This document shows positions 24,867-33,023 of a stretch of DNA of 42,075 bases, piece after piece. Source of the stretch: Candidatus Binatia bacterium. Lineage in GTDB: Bacteria; Desulfobacterota; Binatia; Bin18. A program made the position numbers and the translations under genes. The notes under the pieces were generated by a model that was given only the letters and a program-made list of their open reading frames with translations, made no database searches and had not been told where the DNA came from. The number at the start of each line of letters is the position of its first letter. The first letter of the stretch is position 1. The DNA is taken from NCBI GenBank assembly GCA_022826945.1, contig JAJDTY010000003.1, positions 1 through 42,075 of the forward strand. Direction: 5' to 3'.

Positions 24867-25628
24867 ATGGAAGAAACATTCAAAAACAAGGTTGCTCTCG
24901 TGACCGGTGGGAGTTCAGGTATCGGGCGTGCCACAGCGCTTGCGTTTGCACAACGTGGGGCCAGAGTCGTTGTGGCGGACGTGAGTGTCGAGGGCGGCGA
25001 GGAGACCGTCAACCTGATTCACAACACCGGCGGGGAGGCCGTCTTCATTCACACCGACGTGGCCCAGGCACATAAGATCGAACACCTCATCAGCAAAACG
25101 GTCGAGACCTACGGTCAGCTCGACTGCGCGTTTAATAATGCCGGTATTGCCGGTGATTTGTCCCTGACCGCAGACTGTTCTGAAGAGCACTGGAATCGCG
25201 TCATGAGCATCAATCTGCGGGGCGTGTGGCTGTGCATGAAGCACGAACTTGCGCAGATGCTCAAACAGGGCGGCGGCGCTATTGTCAATACCGCCTCAGC
25301 GCTCGGTCTAGTCGGTATTATCGGCCAGACGGCCTATGTTGCCGCCAAGCACGGTGTGGTCGGGCTGACCAAGACAGCGGCCCTGGAATACGCCAAGTCC
25401 GGCATTCGGGTGAATGCCGTCTGCCCGGGCGTGATTCAAACGCCGATGGTTGAAGGCGTTATCAACGCCCGGCCCGAGTTAACCGAAGGATTCCTGGCCT
25501 TAGAGCCGGTTGGCCGGTTGGGTAGGCCGGAGGAGATTGCGGAGACCGTGGTATGGTTGTGTTCAGACGCGGCATCGTTTGTGACCGGTCATAGCATGGC
25601 CGCAGATGGCGGATATACGGCGCAGTAG
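24867..25628 (+). CDS. SDR-family oxidoreductase (paralogue 3)
   Basis: A 253-residue classical SDR with TGGSSGIG at residues 13-20, NNAG at 90-93, Ser144, Tyr157 and Lys161 (AYVAAKHG), and the C-terminus VTGHSMAADGGYTAQ. Its start MEETFKNKVALVTGG follows AAGGAGGAC. It is strongly similar to the SDRs at 9986 and 13012 but lies alone on the plus strand, divergent from the lipoprotein gene. The NAD(P)-linked alcohol/ketone substrate is unknown. Confidence 0.92.
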   Translation: MEETFKNKVALVTGGSSGIGRATALAFAQRGARVVVADVSVEGGEETVNLIHNTGGEAVFIHTDVAQAHKIEHLISKTVETYGQLDCAFNNAGIAGDLSLTADCSEEHWNRVMSINLRGVWLCMKHELAQMLKQGGGAIVNTASALGLVGIIGQTAYVAAKHGVVGLTKTAALEYAKSGIRVNAVCPGVIQTPMVEGVINARPELTEGFLALEPVGRLGRPEEIAETVVWLCSDAASFVTGHSMAADGGYTAQ

Positions 25629-25736
25629 AGGAGAAGGGAAGCAAGGGACCACTTCGCTTAGGTAGTCGGTCGGCTCAGGGACACTCTATATCGGGCAACG
25701 GGATACGCCCCATTACACCCCATTTGTTTCGAATGG

Positions 25737-26300
25737 TTACAGCAGATACAGGCTCACCACCAGGAGGGCGAAGAACCCACCGGCCATTCGGATAAAGCGG
25801 ACAGCCCAGGCAACCTGCACCCGTTTTTCCTCTCGGATGAATGAGACCTTGAGGAGTTCATACACCAGCACCCGGCGGAGGCCGTCTACGTCAAGCCCTT
25901 CGAGGTGGCGCAGGTATTCCGCAGCCGACAGCTCCATATAATTCCCCGCGCGCCACGGAAGAAACATGCGCCACCCGGTGGCGGCGGGTTTAATATGGAG
26001 GTAATAGAGTGGCGGCGGTTTTACACCCTCCATATCGATAAACTCTTCGGGGTTGACCCGCGGGTTGAGCGCCCAGATCGCACACACGGCGGCAATCAGT
26101 ACATGAACCAATCCGATGGTCGTCAGGACCTGTAAAGGCAGCGTATCAATCCGGCCGTGAATCGCCCCGATAAAGGCCAGGACTCCGCCAACGAGCACGA
26201 TGACAATCTCGGCCTTCGCATCAGTAGACCGAATGGTCTCCTGGGCATCATTCAGCGCCCGATACAGAAAGTCGATGTGGTGTTCGTCTTTGGTATCCAT
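25737..26300 (-). CDS. PycTM/DUF5706-like membrane protein, orphan
   Basis: A 187-residue protein. It opens with a soluble helix ending in STDAKAEIVIVLVGGVLAFI, where the D-x-KA motif leads straight into the first membrane span (residues about 31-50). A second span is at about 57-76 (TTIGLVHVLIAAVCAIWAL). A cytosolic region of about 90 residues and a terminal span (about 167-187) follow. This layout matches my recollection of the PycTM effector family of the Pycsar anti-phage system, where membrane helices respond to a cyclic nucleotide. No cyclase gene is near, so a defence role is unproven. It sits between an SDR and LLM 6, 24 bases from LLM 6. Confidence 0.6.
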   Translation of the reverse strand: MDTKDEHHIDFLYRALNDAQETIRSTDAKAEIVIVLVGGVLAFIGAIHGRIDTLPLQVLTTIGLVHVLIAAVCAIWALNPRVNPEEFIDMEGVKPPPLYYLHIKPAATGWRMFLPWRAGNYMELSAAEYLRHLEGLDVDGLRRVLVYELLKVSFIREEKRVQVAWAVRFIRMAGGFFALLVVSLYLL

Positions 26301-26324
26301 TGGGGGGCAAGTACCGCTAAGGGT

Positions 26325-27425
26325 TCAATACGCGTCCATCGACTTCACCACATCCATCTGCTTGAGCAGAGGCACGATCTCTTTACCAAAACGGACGGTG
26401 TCGTCATAAAAGGAGAGAAAGATCAGCAACACTCCATCCAGGCCGAGCGTATACAGACGGGCGAGTTTTTCGGCCACCTGCTCTGCCGTCCCCACAATGG
26501 GTAGCGCTCCACCGCCGATGACAAACATCTCTTTGGTATAATTATCGAACGAGCCGCTTTCCAAGCCCAGACCGCGCGCCCAGTTTTCCAGGGCCACGTC
26601 ATCTGCGGCATCGATAATGCGCCGTTTTTCTTCTTCCGCTTCTTTTTCCGTTTCGCGCCACAACACAAACGGACAGCCCGCACTCAGGACCGTACGCTGA
26701 TACGCCCTCGCCCGCTCCCGGATATCGGTCGTCATCTCGCGCGTCGCCTCAATACTCGGCGGGCTCAGAAAGATCCAGTCGCATAAGCGCGCAACCACGT
26801 CGCGGGCATCCGCCGAAGAGCCGGCATTCACAATAGGCGGGTGGGGCTTTTGCACTGGCTGCGGCATGACATACCCGTCGGTGATGCGATACCAGGGCGA
26901 ATCATAATTGAACGTGCCGGGCTCGGCCGTCCACAGCCCTTTGAGGATGGAGATAAAATCAGCCGTGCGGGCATAGCGTTCCTGATGCGGCAGGAGCTCA
27001 ACGCCCATCATGTCAAAGTCGTGCGCGTTCCAGCCACTGACGATATTGATCCCCCATCGTCCCTGGCTGATATGATCCAGAGTCGCACCCATTTTGGCGG
27101 CAACCAGCGGATGGAAAACCGGCACGTGAACGGTCGAGTAGACCCGGATGGTTTGGGTGACGGCCAGGAGTGCAGCCGCCCAGGTCATGGTCTCTTGCGA
27201 GTAGCCCATATAATTGGTCGCGCCGCCGAACCCGCGCCAGCGACTGACCGGGAACAGAAAGTTGAAACCGGCCTTTTCGGCGGCGAGCGCGATCCGCTTA
27301 TTTGACGCAAACGTCCAGTCGTCAGGCTCGGGCTTATAGCTGCTGATATGGTAGGTCGCACTGCAATTGGGCATGAAAATGCCAAGTTGCAGGCCGTCAC
27401 GTTCGTTGTTTTCATCCTGGTCCAT
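26325..27425 (-). CDS. LLM-class flavin-dependent monooxygenase, RutA/SfnG-like (6 of 6)
   Basis: A 366-residue enzyme starting MDQDENNERDGLQLGIFM, with GGAGAGGA upstream; a GTG 8 codons earlier is possible. The motifs FPVSRWRGFGGATNYMGYSQ, VTQTIRVYSTVHVPVFHPLV, LDHISQGRWGINIVSGW and ADARDVVARLCDW make it a clear paralogue of the enzyme at 18801-19877. The C-terminus LGLDGVLLIFLSFYDDTVRF is nearly the same too. It should use FMNH2 and oxygen on an organosulfur or N-heterocyclic substrate. It is divergent from an MFS transporter at 27615, which may import its substrate (inference). Confidence 0.87.
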   Translation of the reverse strand: MDQDENNERDGLQLGIFMPNCSATYHISSYKPEPDDWTFASNKRIALAAEKAGFNFLFPVSRWRGFGGATNYMGYSQETMTWAAALLAVTQTIRVYSTVHVPVFHPLVAAKMGATLDHISQGRWGINIVSGWNAHDFDMMGVELLPHQERYARTADFISILKGLWTAEPGTFNYDSPWYRITDGYVMPQPVQKPHPPIVNAGSSADARDVVARLCDWIFLSPPSIEATREMTTDIRERARAYQRTVLSAGCPFVLWRETEKEAEEEKRRIIDAADDVALENWARGLGLESGSFDNYTKEMFVIGGGALPIVGTAEQVAEKLARLYTLGLDGVLLIFLSFYDDTVRFGKEIVPLLKQMDVVKSMDAY

Positions 27426-27614
27426 CAGACCGTCCTCTCCGCATTCCACAGTCGGGCAGGGGAAGCATCTCGCGCCCCTGCGCCGGACAATCTCTCTTAC
27501 ACTGCCGGGATCGATAGTTGAAGGACGACCCGAGTGCTTCGCCTCGCGGGGCGATGAGAAGACTCACCGCCAGACCATAGACGTGACCGATTCCCTGTGG
27601 CAGGGTCATAGCCT

Positions 27615-28832
27615 ATGACAGACACACAGGCGACCGCAGGTGGCTATCGCTGGCTCGTTCTTGCTAATGGCGTTCTGGTCTTTACCTTCGCCTTCGGGTT
27701 CGGCTGGACGTATATCGTCATGGTCGTCGCTCAGGTGCTGGCCGAGCTGAACCTGGAGATGTCGGACTGGGGCATGCTGTGGGCGGCCATCTCTTTTGGC
27801 ACGCTGGTCTCGGCCATGATTGGCGGGATCCTGGGCGACCGCTACGGAGTCCAAAAAATCGTCGGTCTGGGGGTGGTGCTGATGGGAGTCACCCTGATCA
27901 TGCGGGCCACGGCCTCCGGTTTCGGTTCAATGTATGTCTGGATGTTCCTGTTCGGTGTCGCCCTCGCCCTGACGTTTCCGAACGTGCCTAAAGCGCTGGG
28001 GATGTGGTTTGCGCCGGAAGAATTCGGGATGGCCAATGGCGTCACCCAAGCCGGCTACGGCGCGGGCGCGGCCCTGGCCCTGGCCCTGACGCCGTTGGTC
28101 CTGGAGCCGGTCGGCGGCTGGCGCAGCCTGAGCATCATTCTAGGTGTGGCTACGGCTGCCATTGGGGTGCTGTGGTTCATGACTGTTCGGGACCGACCAC
28201 ACGAGCCGGACGAGGCTGAGGCCGGACACCTAGGCACTGTGGCGGCGATACGTCAGGTTCTCAGCATCCGGGATGCCTGGACCTTGGCGGTCTGTCACAT
28301 GCTGTTTCTGGGCGGCTATATCGGCATCATCGGCTATGCGCCAACCTATTTCGTGGACGAGCAGGGCATGACCTCGGCCACGGCCGGAGCTGTCGTCTCG
28401 GTCATTATGTGGGCCTACGTGGTCGGCGCGCTGGTCGTGCCGTCCATATCGGACCGGGTCGGGCTGCGTAAACGTTTCTATGTGCCAGGCATGTTCATCG
28501 CCGGGGCGTGCATGGTGTTGTCCGGCTATGCGCTGGGTGTGTCGCTGTGGATCGTGGCTCTGATGTGGGGCTTCTTTGGCGGGGCGGCCCCACTGGCATT
28601 CGTGGTGCCGCTGGAAATGGAAGGCGTGGGTCGCCGCCTGGCCGGCTCCGCGGTGGGCATTGCCATCACCGCCGGCTATCTGGGCGGTGTACTCGCCCCG
28701 GTCATAGGCATGTGGCTGGTCGGCCTCACGCCGGTGGCCGGCTTCTATTTCTGGGGCGGCTGCTACATGCTGTCGGCCGTGTTGTTTTTGTTGCTGAAAG
28801 AGACCGGCCCCTATATCCGCACGGCAAGCTGA
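27615..28832 (+). CDS. MFS transporter
   Basis: A 405-residue polytopic permease with about 12 membrane spans and the loop 2-3 motif GGILGDRYGVQK near residues 73-84. Spans include WLVLANGVLVFTFAFGFGW, FLFGVALALTFPNVPKALG and MWAYVVGALVVPSISDRVG. FPNVPKALGMWF and the N-terminal pattern resemble nitrate/oxalate-type or organic-acid MFS members. The substrate is unknown. It is divergent from LLM 6 and converges with ArsM. No strong Shine-Dalgarno is seen before the ATG (only AGGG at long spacing). Confidence 0.88.
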   Translation: MTDTQATAGGYRWLVLANGVLVFTFAFGFGWTYIVMVVAQVLAELNLEMSDWGMLWAAISFGTLVSAMIGGILGDRYGVQKIVGLGVVLMGVTLIMRATASGFGSMYVWMFLFGVALALTFPNVPKALGMWFAPEEFGMANGVTQAGYGAGAALALALTPLVLEPVGGWRSLSIILGVATAAIGVLWFMTVRDRPHEPDEAEAGHLGTVAAIRQVLSIRDAWTLAVCHMLFLGGYIGIIGYAPTYFVDEQGMTSATAGAVVSVIMWAYVVGALVVPSISDRVGLRKRFYVPGMFIAGACMVLSGYALGVSLWIVALMWGFFGGAAPLAFVVPLEMEGVGRRLAGSAVGIAITAGYLGGVLAPVIGMWLVGLTPVAGFYFWGGCYMLSAVLFLLLKETGPYIRTAS

Positions 28833-28879
28833 CCTTCCCTGCTCCGAACAAGATATGAGGCCAAGAGGGGAATCTATGC

Positions 28880-29698
28880 TCAGCCCGCCGCTGGTTTCCG
28901 TGCGCGGACGAAGGCACTGCCGAACTTGCCGTCAACCTCGGAGGCAACAGCCTCAACATTAATCCCTTTGTCGGAAAGATAGGCACGGGCATCCTCTAGC
29001 CGGTACATCCGAGTGGGTTCAAGATCGATATCAACAAAGCCGGCCCGCGCGAGTTTGGTCCGGTATTCTTGCTCTTCTAACACGCCGGCGATACACCCAA
29101 TCCACAGTTCAATGTTGCGTTGAATCTGCTCAGGAACCTCTCCACGCACGACAATGTCAGACACCGCAAACCGTCCGTCCGGTCGCAGCACGCGCAGCGC
29201 TTCGGAGAGGACGCGATCTTTGTCTATCGACAGATTGATCACGCAGTTTGAGATAATGACATCAACCGCGTTGTCAGGAAGGGGAATGTCTTCCATCTCG
29301 CCTTTCAGAAACTCCACATTGTTGATCCGGGCCTTCCGTTGGTTTGCGCGCGCTAAGTCCAGCATTTCGTCTGTCATATCGAGGCCATAGACTTTTCCTG
29401 TGGGACCGACTCGTCTGGCCGACAGGAGAACATCGATCCCGCCCCCCGAGCCGAGATCGAGCACGGTCTCGCCGGGATTGAGCTGCGCCAGGGCGGTGGG
29501 GTTCCCACAGCCGAGCGAGGCGGCAATCGCCTCCAGAGGAATCCCGGTGAGCTGGGCCTCGTCGTAGAGGTGTGAGGTAATAGGATCATCGGCCCGCGCG
29601 GTTGCCTCCCCGCAGGAAGCCCGGCCACCCTGGGCGGCTTGGAGCGCCGCTTTGCCGTAGACTTCCTTGACTTGCTGTTTCACCTCTTGGCTTTGCAC
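28880..29698 (-). CDS. arsM: Arsenite S-adenosylmethionine methyltransferase
   Basis: A 272-residue enzyme with a GTG start after AGGAGGTCAGC. It methylates trivalent arsenic using SAM and thiols. It has the SAM motif [20 protein letters not shown] (residues 79-98) and four conserved-position cysteines: Cys29 (RASCGEA), Cys64 (SLGCGNP), Cys152 (ISNCVINL) and Cys202 (WIGCIAG). The last two are the classical As(III) ligands. No ArsR, pump or reductase lies next to it, which is unusual; the glutathione transferase 88 bases downstream on the same strand could be linked to thiol chemistry (inference). Confidence 0.92.
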   Translation of the reverse strand: MQSQEVKQQVKEVYGKAALQAAQGGRASCGEATARADDPITSHLYDEAQLTGIPLEAIAASLGCGNPTALAQLNPGETVLDLGSGGGIDVLLSARRVGPTGKVYGLDMTDEMLDLARANQRKARINNVEFLKGEMEDIPLPDNAVDVIISNCVINLSIDKDRVLSEALRVLRPDGRFAVSDIVVRGEVPEQIQRNIELWIGCIAGVLEEQEYRTKLARAGFVDIDLEPTRMYRLEDARAYLSDKGINVEAVASEVDGKFGSAFVRARKPAAG

Positions 29699-29786
29699 GC
29701 TGACCTCCTGCTGTCGTGCGATGTCTTATACCCTCTCTTAGGGACACTGGCATATAATTCCCTCCGAGGAGGGGATTTTTTGGAGG

Positions 29787-30398
29787 TTACGCTTTGGCGC
29801 TCGGCCGGGCGGAGACTTCTTCGTGCCAGCGAGCCAGGTTTTTTTGATCCGGCTGGATCGCAATTTTGACGACCCGGCCAAAGTCCACCGCGCACTGAGC
29901 GACAATATCCGCGACGGTGTAGCGCTCGCCCGCTATGTATTGGCGGTCGGCCAGCACCTCGTCTAGCCAGGCCAGACTCTTTTCCGCCTTTTCTTTTGAC
30001 ACCGCAGCGTACTCGGGCACCTGGGGTACGCGGCCTTTGAAAAACGCGTGCTGCTGTTGAAAGGCCAGGGTCGTCGGCTGAAAGAGTTCAAACTCCATGC
30101 GACGATTCCACATCTCGACAGTCGCCTTGTCCTGCGCGTCTACACCCATGAGCGGCGGGTCGGGATAAAGTTCTTCAAAATAGCGGCAGATCGCCCCGCT
30201 TTCGGCAATGCAGGTACCGTCGTCGAGTTCGAGTACCGGCAAGGTGCCCATCGGGTTCTTCTGCGTCCGGAATTCTTCGCCGCGATTAACCGCGTTGACG
30301 ATATCAACCTGTTCGTATGGCACCTCGATGCCTTTTTCCGCAATGAATATCCGCACCCGGCGTGGGTTCGGTGCGGTTGTTGCGTCATGGATCTTCAT
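29787..30398 (-). CDS. Glutathione S-transferase family protein
   Basis: A 203-residue protein with an N-terminal thioredoxin-like domain (PNPRRVRIFIAEKGIEV, NPMGTLPVLELDDGTCIAES, where the cis-Pro and ES motif bind glutathione) and an all-helical C-terminal domain (VADIVAQCAVDFGRVVKI). Asn/Pro at residues 10-11 sits where many bacterial GSTs have the catalytic Ser or Cys, so the class is uncertain. GGGGAGG precedes the ATG. It lies downstream of arsM with an 88-base gap containing a palindrome, CCCTCCTCGGAGGG on the minus strand. Confidence 0.88.
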   Translation of the reverse strand: MKIHDATTAPNPRRVRIFIAEKGIEVPYEQVDIVNAVNRGEEFRTQKNPMGTLPVLELDDGTCIAESGAICRYFEELYPDPPLMGVDAQDKATVEMWNRRMEFELFQPTTLAFQQQHAFFKGRVPQVPEYAAVSKEKAEKSLAWLDEVLADRQYIAGERYTVADIVAQCAVDFGRVVKIAIQPDQKNLARWHEEVSARPSAKA

Positions 30399-30479
30399 AC
30401 TGTCCTCCCCGTCATGAGATGGGATTACTCTATGGGGCGTACAGGCGGGAAGTAAAGAGGGGAGATCTCCCGAGAGTGC

Positions 30480-31652
30480 TTAGGCCAGCACCCCGGCAAG
30501 CCGGTCAAAGGCTTCGTGCAGCGTTTCCAGAGTATTGGCAAAACACAGGCGGATAAAGCCTTCACCAGCCTCGCCAAACGCCGCGCCCGGCGCGAGACCC
30601 ACACGAGCCTCGGAGACAAAGCGGCGACACTCGGCCACGCTGTCCGTCATCCCGTCCACGGCGAAGAAGAGATAAAAAGAGCCGAGCGGAGAGTGGACGC
30701 GAACGCGCGACATGGCCCGCAGCCGTTCCACACTCAGGTCGCGGGCGGCTCGGTAGCGCTGCACCATGTCGCGCACGAATGGTTCGCCTTCCATTACCGC
30801 GGTGACCCCGGCCCGCTGCGTAAAATGGGCCGGACACGAGTAGTGAAACTCGATGACCTTTTCAAACACCTCGCCCAGTCTCGGGGGAGCCGTCACCCAG
30901 CCCAGTCGCCAGCCCGACATGGCCCAGGTCTTGGAGAAACTGTTGATCACCAGGACCTTGTCATCCGGCTCCGCCAGGTCCAGCAAGGACGGCGCAACGG
31001 GCCGGTCATAGACCAGACGGTTATAGACCTCATCGGAAATGAACCACAGGCCACGCTGCCGACAGAAATCAAGCACAGCCTGCTGACCGTCTCTCTCCAT
31101 CACCCAGCCGGTGGGGTTCCCAGGGGAGTTGATGAGGATCGCGGTGGTCTTGTCATCGACCTGGTCAAAGAGTCGGTCCAGATCGAGTGTCCAGGCCTGC
31201 TCCCCAAACGTCAGCGGCACAATCCGTGTCTCCCCACCCATAATATGTATGGTTTCAATCAAATTGGGCCACAGGGGACCAACTATCACCGTGTTTGAGC
31301 CGGGGTCGGTCAGGACCTGCTGGATGAGATTGATCGCCACGCAGCCGGAGGCGGTGACGGTAATGCGGTCTTCGTTCACCGGATGGGCGTGCAGACCGGA
31401 AGCGTATTCGGCCAGCGTAGCACGCAGCTCGGGAATCCCCCGGTTATGGGTGTAAAACGTACAGCCCTGCATCAGGGCGTCAGCGCCGGCCTGTTTGATA
31501 AACTCCGGCGTGGGCAGGTCGGACTCCCCGAACCAGAGTGGGATCAAGCCTTCGAGCCCAAGGCTGGCGTTGGCAATGGCTCGAATCTTCGATTTCGGTA
31601 AGCGTTCGATTCGCTCTCGGGCCTGAATCAGGTCCTGCTGTTCGGCATTCAT
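30480..31652 (-). CDS. PLP-dependent class I/II aminotransferase
   Basis: A 390-residue fold-type I aminotransferase. The PLP-lysine is Lys241 in INSFSKTWAMSGWRLG. Other cofactor contacts are Asn175 (INSPGNPTGW), Asp207 and Tyr210 (ISDEVYNRL). Arg249 follows the lysine as expected. The start is uncertain: GTG at 31661 or ATG at 31652 (MNAEQQDLIQARERI); neither has a strong Shine-Dalgarno. Related proteins act on aspartate, aromatic or other amino acids, and the substrate cannot be named. It follows a HAD phosphatase gene on the same strand after 76 bases. Confidence 0.9.
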   Translation of the reverse strand: MNAEQQDLIQARERIERLPKSKIRAIANASLGLEGLIPLWFGESDLPTPEFIKQAGADALMQGCTFYTHNRGIPELRATLAEYASGLHAHPVNEDRITVTASGCVAINLIQQVLTDPGSNTVIVGPLWPNLIETIHIMGGETRIVPLTFGEQAWTLDLDRLFDQVDDKTTAILINSPGNPTGWVMERDGQQAVLDFCRQRGLWFISDEVYNRLVYDRPVAPSLLDLAEPDDKVLVINSFSKTWAMSGWRLGWVTAPPRLGEVFEKVIEFHYSCPAHFTQRAGVTAVMEGEPFVRDMVQRYRAARDLSVERLRAMSRVRVHSPLGSFYLFFAVDGMTDSVAECRRFVSEARVGLAPGAAFGEAGEGFIRLCFANTLETLHEAFDRLAGVLA

Positions 31653-31728
31653 GGATGTCACTTTTTCGACAACTCCAAAGAGTCAGTTGTTCCTCCCAAC
31701 ATAGAGTGGTTCGGAAACGGAAGGAAGA

Positions 31729-32379
31729 TCAGTGTTCTTGGAGCAAGGCGGGGAGTTGGGTCATGTCCTGAAAGACCTGCGCCCCGGCGGCAGCCAGGGT
31801 TTCTGCCTCTGTGTCTCGGGCATAGCCGAATACGGTCATGCCGGCCGCCATACCAGCCTGAACCCCAGGCAGGCTGTCTTCAATCACCGCGCAGATGTCG
31901 GGCACCGCGCCAAGCGTCCGGGCCGCATGGAGAAACAGGCCAGGGTCAGGCTTCCAACTCCCGACTTCATACGCACTCACAATCGACTCCTGAAAATACG
32001 ACAGCAAGCCAGTAATACCGAGGTTCGCTTCTATTTTCTCACGCGGCCCGCTGGACGCCACGCAAAACGGAACAGACCGCGCCTGTAGGGTTTGAATAAC
32101 GGCTTCAACCCCAGGGATCGGCTGCAAGTGGTCGTGAAAGACCTTGGCGCTCCGCACTCGGAAGTCGGAAACAAAGGAGTCCGGCACACAGCGGCCCAGC
32201 CGCTTTTCAACAGAGGCGATACACTCCGCCAGCTTGCGCCCCTTATACATCGCAACCGCCTCCACTACCGTCAGGTCCAGGCCCAGGTCGGCCACACACT
32301 CAACAAACACCTGGTTTTCGAGTGTCTCGCTATCAACCAGCACCCCGTCACAGTCAAAGATCACCGCTTCAAATCGCAT
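31729..32379 (-). CDS. HAD-superfamily phosphatase/phosphomutase-like hydrolase
   Basis: A 216-residue protein (MRFEAVIFDCDGVLVDSE) with the nucleophile/acid pair DCDG, motif II in PFCVASSGPREKIE, the motif III lysine in GSWKPDPGLFLHA and the motif IV acid in AVIEDSLPGV. The cap is a helical subclass IA type, as in beta-phosphoglucomutase and phosphoglycolate phosphatase. An upstream in-frame ATG at 32391 would add MDLS; the shorter start fits the family better. It phosphorolyses or dephosphorylates a small metabolite; which one is unknown. Confidence 0.88.
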   Translation of the reverse strand: MRFEAVIFDCDGVLVDSETLENQVFVECVADLGLDLTVVEAVAMYKGRKLAECIASVEKRLGRCVPDSFVSDFRVRSAKVFHDHLQPIPGVEAVIQTLQARSVPFCVASSGPREKIEANLGITGLLSYFQESIVSAYEVGSWKPDPGLFLHAARTLGAVPDICAVIEDSLPGVQAGMAAGMTVFGYARDTEAETLAAAGAQVFQDMTQLPALLQEH

Positions 32380-32429
32380 AGAGAGATCCATAGGGAAAAG
32401 GTGTTCGGGGTTTGGTCATGTCGCTCCGC

Positions 32430-32870
32430 TTACGCGTCGTCGCGAAGAAGGGATACGCCCGTTGCGCCCAAAAGCAGCGGCAGCAGCGTGTCAATAATCA
32501 TCCAGACCAAGGCGCTCACGTTCTCGCCCTTTCCTGGGGCGAAGTCGGCGCTGACCGACATGGTGTTGAACCAACTCCAGAAGAAAAGGATGCCCACGCC
32601 CAGAAAGCCGTAGAACATCGTAGTGGCGGACAGACGTTCCCAAGTAACGGGCGCGTCCGGTCCGGCGCTGCTGGCGCGCTTCATACGTGGATAGCCGACT
32701 ATCAGGCCCAGAACGATCGCCAGCCCCATTAACGGGTCCAGTATGGTCCACAGCGGGCTGTACGGATGGGCTTCGCTGGAGACGTGATAGAGGGGCTCAA
32801 CGATGGTGTGGACCGCAACCGCAACCCCAATCCCGATAAGAACGATACCAATGATTCGCCTGCTGTCCAT
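32430..32870 (-). CDS. Hypothetical four-span membrane protein
   Basis: A 146-residue protein starting MDSRRIIGIVLIGIGVAVAV, with AAGGGGG upstream. Spans are near residues 5-23, 44-62, 82-101 and 122-138, with a short cytosolic tail (SLLRDDA). No family is recognised. It ends 50 bases before the HAD gene and starts 153 bases from the divergent dioxygenase operon, with a small palindrome in that gap. Confidence 0.55.
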   Translation of the reverse strand: MDSRRIIGIVLIGIGVAVAVHTIVEPLYHVSSEAHPYSPLWTILDPLMGLAIVLGLIVGYPRMKRASSAGPDAPVTWERLSATTMFYGFLGVGILFFWSWFNTMSVSADFAPGKGENVSALVWMIIDTLLPLLLGATGVSLLRDDA

Positions 32871-32900
32871 CACGCGGCCCCCTTCTGAGTATTCGGCCGT

Positions 32901-32913
32901 TGACACTGTGTCA
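32901..32913. promoter_or_regulatory. Palindromic operator candidate TGACACTGTGTCA
   Basis: A perfect 6+1+6 palindrome in the gap between the divergent membrane-protein gene and the aromatic-degradation operon. It has the size and symmetry of a repressor site. No regulator gene is nearby, so the match may be chance. Confidence 0.3.
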
Positions 32914-33023
32914 CACCAGCGGGCGCACTGTCTACGACCGAAGGGCGCGGCGTTCCGTATAAAAGGGATTTTCGCTGAGACCAAAACGCGCTATGGAAAC
33001 ACAGACATTAAAGGAGGCTTGCT

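Noticed and set aside
24725..25012. Upstream extension of the lipoprotein gene to 25012
   Set aside because: It would overlap the start of the divergent SDR, reads as low-complexity shadow sequence, and removes the signal peptide; ATG 24724 has GAGGAGGGG.
31669..31695. ACAACT...AGTTGT inverted repeat between the HAD and aminotransferase genes
   Set aside because: Only 6 bp with a 10-base loop and no T-tract; too weak to call a terminator or operator.
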